Of a stretch of DNA of 5,722 bases, positions 1-5,722 are shown in pieces. This DNA is from Chloroflexota bacterium (GTDB lineage Bacteria > Chloroflexota > Anaerolineae > Anaerolineales > E44-bin32). The stretch's first letter is position 1. Each line of letters opens with the position of its first letter. The position numbers and the translations under genes are program-made. The stretch covers positions 1 to 5,722 of the forward strand of contig JAPLGR010000078.1 in assembly GCA_026390045.1 (NCBI GenBank), in the 5' to 3' direction. The notes below the pieces were generated by a model. The model saw only the letters and a program-made list of their open reading frames with translations, was not told the DNA's origin and ran no database searches.

Positions 1-282
1 TCCACCGGGAAGGGCCGAACGGTGAATGTGCCTGGGGTGGAAAGTTCGTGGAACGAGCAAAGAAGGCCGCATTCCCCGGATGGGGATACTGCTGGTGGGG
101 CGAAGGCGGTGAAGCCGCTGGGATCCTGCCAGAGGGCCGAGTCGTTCCCGGCACGGACCGCCAACAAGGGCTCGAGGGCTAAGGTTCGTTTGGTGCCCTG
201 ACGTTCACCGAACCGCCGGATGCGGACCCGCATGTCCGGTGGTGTGAGAGGGGGAGCGGGCGACCCATCCTCCCTACTCAAT
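1..282 (+). mobile_element. Group II intron, 3' portion (left part outside window)
   Basis: The 3' end is defined by recognisable domains V and VI and a terminal AT at 281-282, the usual intron 3' dinucleotide (AY). The 3' exon would begin at T283. The CGC triad in domain V is a variant found in some bacterial classes, including class C, but class assignment needs domain I. Positions 1-209 hold several short hairpin-capable stretches, for example TCCCC-GGAT-GGGGA near 75-88 and GTTC-GTG-GAAC near 45-55. I recognise no intron-encoded reverse transcriptase or maturase C-terminus in any plus frame here. It may be domain I-IV RNA of an ORF-less copy, domain IV downstream of an ORF beyond the left edge, or a rearranged copy. 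A 66-codon open frame (1-201, phase 1) reaches the left edge and resembles nothing I know. Confidence 0.72.
213..282 (+). ncRNA. Group II intron catalytic domain V and domain VI with branch point
   Basis: Domain V: CCGCCGGA (213-220) pairs with TCCGGTGG (235-242), and TGCG (221-224) with CGCA (229-232), around a GACC loop (225-228). A TG bulge (233-234) sits on the 3' strand exactly where domain V carries its 2-nt bulge. The triad position is CGC (214-216), and G215-T240 reproduces the conserved G-U wobble of the triad. Domain VI: GAG (246-248) pairs with CTC (277-279) and AGGGGG (249-254) with CTCCCT (270-275), leaving A276 bulged, seven nucleotides from the 3' end and thus well placed as the branch-point adenosine. 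The distal part is GGG (258-260) with CCC (264-266). In the family, domain V forms the splicing active site and domain VI supplies the lariat nucleophile. All pairings were read by eye. Confidence 0.85.
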
Positions 283-298
283 TGGGGCACAGGCGTGC

Positions 299-2377
299 TT
301 ACGGCTGGATGGTGTATACGCGTCCGGCCGAGTGACCGTACACCTCCGGGAAGTAGAACGCCCAGGCGCGCGTCGGCAGCACGCGGTACTCGCCGGCCAG
401 CGCGGCGTTGAGCAGGTAGGTGTACTGGTAAGTTCCCGCCGGCAGGTGATCGGCGAACAGCACCAGCCGGTCGTCGCGCATCTCGGACCGGTTGAAGTAC
501 CACCACCTCCACCCCACCCGGTCGGTCTGTGCGCGGGGAAGCATCTCAGGTGGCATGCCGGTGGGGGCCGTCAGGAGCGATCCGTCGATCGGTTCCATGC
601 CCGCTGGGAACGGGTCCTCGACCACAACGTAGTACTCGTCTGTCGGGACGGTCACCGTGATCCGGGCCAGGATGGTGTCGCCGGTGTGGGCGCTGGGCGC
701 CGGAACGCAGGGCTTCTCCAAGCTGCCGCACGCGCCGTCGTACAGGAAGTACTCGCGTGCAACGGTCAGGCCGCGTGACGTCGCCGTGACGTCCTCCACT
801 GGCCTGTAGACCGAAAGATGCGCGGTGTAGAACAGCGCGCCGCTTCCTGACCCGCGGGTGACAAGCAATTGGTTCGGGCGGTCGCGGAACAGCTGGTCGA
901 TCGAGGTGAACGTCGTCACCGTTTCGGATGGCGCCGTCCCTGCAGCCAGAGGCTGTGTGTTGAGCGTAGCGCCGAAGGCGAAGTTGCTGTCCAGCGATCC
1001 GCTTGAGGCGGCCCACTCGGTGATACCCAGCAGCGCCCAGGCGGTGTCGTGGGTTGACTCCCATGCGCCGTCGCGCTGGCGCGACGCCAGAAGCCAGCGG
1101 ACCGCGTCGGCGCTGAAGGCATTGTCCGGCTCAAGGTCGACGAGCGCCATGAGCACCTGGGCCGTGGTGCGGACCGGTGCGCCCATGTTCCACAGGTCGG
1201 GCTCCTCATCCTGCCAGTGCACCCCCGTCGCCGAGCGCACGGCGGCACCGTTCAGATCCGAGAGCAGGGTCGCAACGGATGGATCACTGGGCATCGCCTC
1301 TGCGATGGCCATCGCCAGAGAGGCGCGTGCCCAATGGGACATCCCTGACCGGGCATCGACCAGCGCTTGCAGGTAGCCCGTGTCGGGCGCTCCAGCGCGG
1401 GTGAGGACGAGGGACATGAAGGCCTGTCGGTTGCGGATCGACGGATCGGACAGGGCATCGACGCTGCCGAGCTGACCCTGCAGGTAGCCGATGGCCGATT
1501 CGATCATGTACTCGCTGACCGAGAAGCCGCTGCGCTGCGCCTCGAGCAGCGAGTAGAGGACATAGGCGGAGAGGTACGAATTCGTTGGACCGCTGCTCCA
1601 CCAGGCCCAGCCGCCGTCGTACTGCTGGCGCGCCTGCAGCGTCTGCACCCCTTGTGTCACCGTACGCTGCAGCCTGTCCTGGAGGCCGGGCATCTCGGTG
1701 TCCAGCGCCTGCGCCGCGCGGTAGGCAGCCAGGTTCGGCAGGAAGCGCGAGACAACCTGCTCGGTACACTCGTACGGGAAGGCTTCGAGCACGTCGAGCG
1801 CGGTCTCCATGGCCGATCCGAGTGACGGCTCGAGCGAAACGCTCAATCTGCCCTGGGTTGCATCGAAGCGCCGCGGCAGGCTGATGGCCTCGAGTTGGTC
1901 CCCTGGACCATCGAGCCCGCCGGAGGTGGCATACGTGTCCGGTGCGCTGTAGCGCACGACCGGGATGCGGCCATCAACGGCTGATCCGATGGTAGGCGTG
2001 GAGGCGTCCTCCAGTTCACCGCTCTGGGCGTAGAAGGTCAGTGCAACGCCCTCTTCGTCCTCGATATCGATCAACCACTCCACGCGCGCCTGTCCCAGCT
2101 TCGGGACATCCACTGTCTGCTTGGGGTCCGAGGTCAGCTGTGCGCCTTCGGCCTCGAGGCGCACGTCCACCTCGAGCGGCAGCGCCGGGTTGTTGTTGAT
2201 CACGGCGGCCACCGTGGCGGCATCGCCGGCGGTGAAGAAGCGCGGCGTGACCGGACGGATCAGCAGTATCTTCGTCGTGGTGAGATTTGAGGCAGCGTCC
2301 CCTACGCTGGTGTCCTTGGTGACGCCGCGGGCGTCCATGCGCCATGTGGTCAGGGAATCCGGTAGGCGGACCGTCAC
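299..2377 (-). CDS. A2M family protein, C-terminal fragment with the thioester domain (CTEQ)
   Basis: The nominal start is a GTG at 2375-2377 that overlaps the previous stop (GTGA). The sequence shows it to be the second Val of EVTVRLPDSLTTWRM, a core A2M signature, so the start is probably an artefact of the frame break. Residues 1-195 hold LPDSLTTWRMDARGVT and RPVTPRFFTAGD, as expected before the thioester domain. CTEQ at 204-207, in the context FPYECTEQVVSRFLPNLAAY, keeps the Cys and Gln that form the internal thioester. The alpha/alpha-barrel thioester domain runs to about 475, with DGGWAWW (254-260) and DGAWESTHDTAWALL (436-450). The C-terminal MG/receptor-binding-like region includes VVVEDPFPAG (584-593) and ends with RAWAFYFPEVYGHSAG, the usual family ending, then TAA. 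Its only other cysteines are 550 and 557, a likely disulfide pair. The chemistry looks intact despite the upstream break. Confidence 0.92.
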   Translation of the reverse strand: MTVRLPDSLTTWRMDARGVTKDTSVGDAASNLTTTKILLIRPVTPRFFTAGDAATVAAVINNNPALPLEVDVRLEAEGAQLTSDPKQTVDVPKLGQARVEWLIDIEDEEGVALTFYAQSGELEDASTPTIGSAVDGRIPVVRYSAPDTYATSGGLDGPGDQLEAISLPRRFDATQGRLSVSLEPSLGSAMETALDVLEAFPYECTEQVVSRFLPNLAAYRAAQALDTEMPGLQDRLQRTVTQGVQTLQARQQYDGGWAWWSSGPTNSYLSAYVLYSLLEAQRSGFSVSEYMIESAIGYLQGQLGSVDALSDPSIRNRQAFMSLVLTRAGAPDTGYLQALVDARSGMSHWARASLAMAIAEAMPSDPSVATLLSDLNGAAVRSATGVHWQDEEPDLWNMGAPVRTTAQVLMALVDLEPDNAFSADAVRWLLASRQRDGAWESTHDTAWALLGITEWAASSGSLDSNFAFGATLNTQPLAAGTAPSETVTTFTSIDQLFRDRPNQLLVTRGSGSGALFYTAHLSVYRPVEDVTATSRGLTVAREYFLYDGACGSLEKPCVPAPSAHTGDTILARITVTVPTDEYYVVVEDPFPAGMEPIDGSLLTAPTGMPPEMLPRAQTDRVGWRWWYFNRSEMRDDRLVLFADHLPAGTYQYTYLLNAALAGEYRVLPTRAWAFYFPEVYGHSAGRVYTIQP
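1757..1768 (-). other. Thioester motif CTEQ of the A2M thioester domain
   Basis: Read on the minus strand, these four codons give Cys-Thr-Glu-Gln, fitting the C-x-E-Q thioester consensus of A2M and complement family proteins. In the family the Cys thiol and Gln side chain form a buried thioester that is exposed after bait cleavage and captures the protease. Many bacterial A2Ms of the yfhM type have it; others have lost it. Retention suggests the protein worked as a covalent trap until any recent break. Confidence 0.9.
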
Positions 2378-5289
2378 CTCCGCCTCCCGTCGGCGCTGAG
2401 CGCGATGCCCTCACCGCCCTCGCCGCTGACCGCCAGCGCGGAGCCCGTGAGCACACCAAGCGGGAAGGGCGAGTAGAAAGCCGTGAACGGATCGGTGCTG
2501 TTCGGCTCAGCCAGTGCCAGCACGGCCACATCGGCCAGCGACAGTGAGAACTCCGCCTGCACCGGCTTGCCCTGCGCATCGGTGGCCTTCACGCGGTAGG
2601 TCACCTCTTCGCCGGGGCCTGCCTGCGGCCGATCCGAGGTGACCGACACGTTCAACTGATGTTCTGCAGCACTGACTGAGAGCTCGATCAAGCCCGCGGC
2701 CAGCGTCGCGGGGCCGGACGACCCGGAGGGCTGGATCAACACGACCGAGACGAACACGTTCGGAGCATGGGACTCATCCAGCGGCAGGTCGATCGTTGTC
2801 TGACCGGCCGGGACCTCAATCACCTGATGACTCAGCACATGGGCGCGCTCGATGGTCACCAGCGCGCTCACGGTCTGGCTGAAAGGCGACGGGATCAGGA
2901 TGCGGGCCGTATCCCCCGGCTCGTACTCGCTGCGATCGGCGACCAGCGCGATGCGGTTTGTTCCGGTCGAGCGCCAGGAGAATGCTTCCGGGCCGTAGAC
3001 CCACAGCGTCAGGCTGCTGGATGCGGTCCTGCCCGCAGCGTCCTTGCCCTCAACTCGCAGATGGTAGGTCCCTGATCGCTCCGGCCGGAACGAGTACGTT
3101 GCTTTGCCGCTTGCGTCCAGCGTCAGCGTGGACTCGGAGATGCGTTCGGCCTGTTCCTCCCAGCCGAACATGCCATCGTCCTGGACCGTCTGGTTCCAGG
3201 TGATTCGATCGACGGTGAGGCTCGCCTTCTGGTTGCCCACGGGTGCGTCGTCCCAATCGACTGCCGTCACCGCGACCGGTGTCGAGCTGCCGCTGGAAAC
3301 GGCGTACGACTCCGGATTGAGTCCGAAGTACGCGCTTGCGGGATGCAGCCGGAGGCTGGCCTCGCCCTGCACGGGCATGCCGGCGCTGTCGGTGAGGACC
3401 GCGGTGACCGTGACCTCAAGCCCGCTGGAGCCTTCGGGCGTGGTCGGCAGGCTGATCTGCAGGCGGCCCTGCGAGTCGGTTTGCCCCTCACCTTCGGCTA
3501 GCATCTGGCCGGAGTCGTAGCGGATGCCTTCCGCAAAGGCGAACCAGTCGATGGGCTGCGGCAGATCCGGTGGGAAGTACGGCTGCGCCCACGCGGTCCA
3601 CTGAACGGACGCGTCGGCCACCGGTCCCCCGAAGTAGTACTCGCCCTGGATCACAGCTTCGAGTTTGTCGCCGAAGCCGACGTCGCTGGCCGAGGGTTCG
3701 ACGGTCACTTCGAATTCCGGCTTGCGGTAGGCAGCGACAGTGACCGGCACGCTCCCGATCTCGGTGTCGATGGAATACACCCCGAGCGCCGCGCCGGATG
3801 GCAGTTCGAAGGCGCCGCTGAACGCGCCGTACTCGTTGACCGAGGTCTCGGTCTTGCCGCTCTCCTCGCCGAATCCGTCGAGCAACCTCACCTCGACCGA
3901 GTGGGTGGAGGGGACGCTGTAACGCGCGTCATCGACGTCGCGCAGGACGCCGCGGAAGTACACTGTCTGCCCCGGGCGGTAGATCGGGCGATCGGTGTAG
4001 AGGTAGACCTTCGTCCTGGGGGGCGTTGGATCGTAATCCACGCCAAAGGTGTAGGGATAGATCTCCTCCGCCCATGCAGTGGATGCGATGCCGAAGGGGC
4101 TCTCGCCCGGGCTGCCCGTAACGGCCAGCGTGGGTGCGTAGTCGTTCTCGGCCGGTGTGAACTCGATGTCCGCCGTGCCGTCGGCGGCTGTCGTCCCTCT
4201 GGCGATCGTGTTGCCCGACTCATTGACGATCTCGATCGGCAGGCCGGAGAGAGGCTGACCGCTCGCCAGGTCGACACCCCACGTCAGCGCCGAATCGTGC
4301 GCCGCCTTGAGGACGAGCTCCGTATCGCGGACGACCACCAGGCGTGCCTCAGTCCGGTAGCCATCGTAGTAGGGGGCGTTCATCAGGAGCAGATAGGCGC
4401 CGGTCGGCAGCGGCTCGCTCTGCAGGCTGATGTTGAGCGTCTGCATCACGTTGCGCGCCGGGGAGACGGAGACGGGCCACTGTCGGAGCAGCTCACCGAT
4501 GGGCGAGTCAGCGGCCGCATAGACGCCGTCGCGTAGCAGGCCAAAGAACTGCGCCATCGAAAGGCGGTACAGGCTGAAGTCCAACCGGTCTGCATTTCGG
4601 GCTTGTACCTGGATCACGGGCTGTCGGGAAGCATCCAGGCTGAGCACCGTGGCGTAGCGCATGAAGCCCGTGATGGGTCGCAGGTCAAGCGTGGAGAAAC
4701 GCAGGCTGAAGGGCGATGCAAGCTTGGAGCCGAACGGGTCTGCGGCGGAGGTGGCCATCGTCAGCGTGTAGCTGCGCGACGGATCGAAATCGCCGTAGAT
4801 GGAGAGCGTGTAGCTTTCTTCGTTCCACCAGGTGCTCAGGTTCTCAACGGCCGGCGTCAGCGTCAGGGCGCGGCGCAGGCTGGCGGGATCCATCGGGCCG
4901 CCGAACGTCAGCAGAACTCCATCCCACTCGTCCTTCTGACCGCCCTCGGACGGCTTGGATGAGAGGATTGCCGGGCGACCGGCGGTGTGGAAGAAGATTC
5001 TCAGTCCGGAGCCAAGGCTCGATCCACTGGGCGCGGAGGCGTTCGCCTCGAGGCGGGCCTCGTAGTCCGTGTCGTACTGCAGCCGTGTGGAGGGCTGGAA
5101 TTCAACCTCGGTCGCGTCGTCGTTCCAGGTGAAGGCCCCGCGCTGTAGGAGGCCCGCGCCATCGGAAAGCGTGAATGCAGCTTCAACGCTGGTGCGATCC
5201 ATTGCCTGGTTGAAGGCGATGCGCACGGTGACGTCGAGCGGGACCGGCAGGCCGGAGTAGACTGGCTCGACCTCGGTGACCTTGGGCAT
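2374..5289 (-). CDS. A2M family protein, central fragment: Ig-like and MG domains up to the bait region
   Basis: This 971-residue piece is in the same frame as the upstream one. Its reading continues back to 5316 (DFTWSFSTA before the Met), and no ribosome-binding site precedes the ATG at 5287-5289, so that ATG is probably not a true start. Residues 1-105 and 106-200 are Big_5-like Ig domains (AFNQAMDRTSVEAAF near 25-39; FGGPMDPASLRRAL near 129-142). An MG-like region follows at about 205-420. The A2M_N/MG2 signature YTDRPIYRPGQTVYFRG lies at 431-447, MG3 starts near YRKPEFEVTVEP (521-532), and the A2M_N_2 region contains LVADRSEYEPGDTARI at 782-797. The C-terminal end, FYSPFPLGVLTGSALAVSG, reaches the Gly-rich bait region, then frame is lost after LSADG (residue 968). 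The piece contains no cysteine. The protein would act in the periplasm or at the cell surface as a protease trap, by family knowledge. Confidence 0.9.
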   Translation of the reverse strand: MPKVTEVEPVYSGLPVPLDVTVRIAFNQAMDRTSVEAAFTLSDGAGLLQRGAFTWNDDATEVEFQPSTRLQYDTDYEARLEANASAPSGSSLGSGLRIFFHTAGRPAILSSKPSEGGQKDEWDGVLLTFGGPMDPASLRRALTLTPAVENLSTWWNEESYTLSIYGDFDPSRSYTLTMATSAADPFGSKLASPFSLRFSTLDLRPITGFMRYATVLSLDASRQPVIQVQARNADRLDFSLYRLSMAQFFGLLRDGVYAAADSPIGELLRQWPVSVSPARNVMQTLNISLQSEPLPTGAYLLLMNAPYYDGYRTEARLVVVRDTELVLKAAHDSALTWGVDLASGQPLSGLPIEIVNESGNTIARGTTAADGTADIEFTPAENDYAPTLAVTGSPGESPFGIASTAWAEEIYPYTFGVDYDPTPPRTKVYLYTDRPIYRPGQTVYFRGVLRDVDDARYSVPSTHSVEVRLLDGFGEESGKTETSVNEYGAFSGAFELPSGAALGVYSIDTEIGSVPVTVAAYRKPEFEVTVEPSASDVGFGDKLEAVIQGEYYFGGPVADASVQWTAWAQPYFPPDLPQPIDWFAFAEGIRYDSGQMLAEGEGQTDSQGRLQISLPTTPEGSSGLEVTVTAVLTDSAGMPVQGEASLRLHPASAYFGLNPESYAVSSGSSTPVAVTAVDWDDAPVGNQKASLTVDRITWNQTVQDDGMFGWEEQAERISESTLTLDASGKATYSFRPERSGTYHLRVEGKDAAGRTASSSLTLWVYGPEAFSWRSTGTNRIALVADRSEYEPGDTARILIPSPFSQTVSALVTIERAHVLSHQVIEVPAGQTTIDLPLDESHAPNVFVSVVLIQPSGSSGPATLAAGLIELSVSAAEHQLNVSVTSDRPQAGPGEEVTYRVKATDAQGKPVQAEFSLSLADVAVLALAEPNSTDPFTAFYSPFPLGVLTGSALAVSGEGGEGIALSADGRRR

Positions 5290-5316
5290 GGCGGTGGAGA
5301 AGGACCACGTGAAGTC

Positions 5317-5722
5317 CTACTCGCCTTCGCCTTCGACGGCCGGGTCAAACGTGAGCGGAGCGGGCTGAGTGCCCTCAACCTGCAGTGCCACGACGGGCCG
5401 GCTGAAGACAACCGTGATCGACTTGCCCGGATCGACTTCGGTGGTGTCCGGGTCCGGCACGACCTGTACAACCTGCAGCGGTGCGGCGGTGTGCAGGTCG
5501 AGGACAACTGGCTCCACCAGCGTGAGACCGGCAGTGGATCGTGCGGATGCGGCCAGCGTGATGTGGTAGTCCGTGTCGCGCGGCAAGGGCGAGGTGGGGC
5601 GGAGCTCAAGCGTGGCGTCGTCGATCCACGTGATGCTGGAATCGAAGGACGGCTCCACGTTGAGCGCCGCCTCGACCGAGGCGCGGTCCATGGCCTGGTC
5701 GAAGTACAGCGTCAGCGGGCCG
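5317..5722 (-). CDS. A2M family protein, N-terminal fragment with Big_5-like Ig domains (no start in window)
   Basis: The reading frame is open to the right edge, so the ATG at 5689-5691 is an internal Met, not a start; the preceding residues GPLTLYFDQA continue straight into MDRASVEAAL. That motif (hydrophobic-F-x-x-x-MD-x-x-SVE-x-AL) recurs in the next piece as FNQAMDRTSVEAAF and FGGPMDPASLRRAL, and is typical of Big_5/SbsA Ig-like repeats in front of bacterial A2Ms. A second domain begins at about PLQVVQVVPD (residues 71-80 counted from that Met), with SITVVFSRPV at 91-100 and LTFDPAVEGEGE up to the stop. The domain is cut there: family members usually continue with a Trp-Asn-Thr-Ser-like strand and about 40 more residues before the strand resembling DFTWSFST, which here follows the TAG directly. 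No cysteine is present. These domains probably form an extracytoplasmic stalk, which is inference. Confidence 0.85.
   Translation of the reverse strand, partial: GPLTLYFDQAMDRASVEAALNVEPSFDSSITWIDDATLELRPTSPLPRDTDYHITLAASARSTAGLTLVEPVVLDLHTAAPLQVVQVVPDPDTTEVDPGKSITVVFSRPVVALQVEGTQPAPLTFDPAVEGEGE

Larger units (their letters stand above)
299..5722 (-). pseudogene. Alpha-2-macroglobulin family protein, 5'-partial and broken by a stop and a frameshift
   Basis: This entry joins three consecutive pieces that together read as one bacterial A2M of at least about 1,800 codons; the N-terminus, with any signal peptide or lipobox, lies beyond the right edge. Domain order from the N-terminus is at least three Big_5/SbsA-like Ig domains, MG domains including the YTDRPIYRPGQTVYFRG signature, the bait region, the thioester domain with CTEQ, and a C-terminal MG/receptor-binding-like domain ending at a natural TAA. 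Two lesions break it: an in-frame TAG at 5317-5319 and a one-base frame change near 2386-2388. Both sit where family-typical residues also seem to be missing. Frame and residue patterns are otherwise well kept, so this is a recently broken gene or a sequence with assembly errors. A third option, two coupled proteins, is weaker. Family assignment is very secure; pseudogene status is uncertain. Confidence 0.75.

Noticed and set aside
287..298. Hairpin GCAC-GCCT-GTGC just after the A2M stop as a rho-independent terminator
   Set aside because: The stem is only four base pairs and is followed by CCCC rather than a T tract.
220..411. 63-residue plus-strand frame beginning MRTRMSGGVRGGAGD
   Set aside because: Its first part is the translation of intron domains V and VI, and its end lies antisense to the conserved A2M C-terminus. 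It is a shadow.
858..1376. 172-residue plus-strand frame opposite the thioester domain
   Set aside because: It runs against the conserved barrel sequence with skewed Ser/Arg composition and no recognisable domain.
3901..4536. 211-residue plus-strand frame
   Set aside because: It is antisense to the MG domains, has low-complexity Arg/Gly/Val composition and resembles no family. This is the usual result of high-GC third positions in the real gene.
5287..5289. ATG as an independent start of a second A2M protein
   Set aside because: There is no Shine-Dalgarno-like sequence before it, and the preceding in-frame DFTWSFSTA is conserved domain sequence, so the reading begins further upstream.
5001..5609. 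202-residue minus-strand frame spanning the TAG at 5317-5319
   Set aside because: It is rich in Pro, Arg and Ser in an alternate phase, while the Big_5-like motifs lie in the other frame on both sides of the stop. It does not rescue the gene.
1..5722. CRISPR array, tRNA, rRNA or tandem DNA repeats
   Set aside because: No regularly spaced repeats, tRNA cloverleaf or rRNA signatures were seen. The repeated MD-x-x-S motifs are protein-level domain repeats, diverged at the DNA level.

Overview
The window is GC-rich and almost filled by one large minus-strand gene for a bacterial alpha-2-macroglobulin (A2M)-family protein. Its 5' end lies beyond the right edge, and its native-looking stop codon is at 299-301. 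The domain order matches long A2M homologues of free-living bacteria: tandem Ig-like SbsA/Big_5-type domains, then macroglobulin (MG) domains, a bait region, a thioester domain with an intact CTEQ motif, and a C-terminal MG/receptor-binding-like domain. The style most resembles Chloroflexota proteins, but that is an impression from memory. No taxonomic marker is present.

As given, the gene is not one reading frame. From right to left it is three pieces: 5722-5317, ended by an in-frame TAG; 5316-2374, in the same frame; and 2377-299, in a different frame. The TAG interrupts a Big_5-like domain just where about 40 expected residues seem to be missing. The frame change is repaired by one extra G in a GGG run (2386-2388), which restores a family-typical ADGEAEVTVRLPDS reading. 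Just upstream, the bait-region stretch and the usual F-x-x-TAYW-like segment also appear to be absent. The rest of about 1,800 codons is clean, so the lesions are either recent or assembly/sequencing errors.

At the left, positions 1-282 on the plus strand hold the 3' part of a group II intron. Domain V (213-242) shows a CGC triad, the conserved G-U wobble and a 2-nt bulge. Domain VI (246-279) has a bulged branch-point-like A276, and the intron ends in AT at 281-282. The rest of the intron is outside the window or unrecognised, and no reverse transcriptase is visible. The intron lies 16 nt beyond the A2M stop codon, convergent with the gene, so it probably separated A2M from its original downstream sequence and terminator.

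If expressed, the A2M protein would act outside the cytoplasmic membrane as a protease trap: cleavage of the bait exposes the thioester, which covalently captures the attacking protease. No other genes are supported. The many other open frames over the A2M gene are high-GC shadows.
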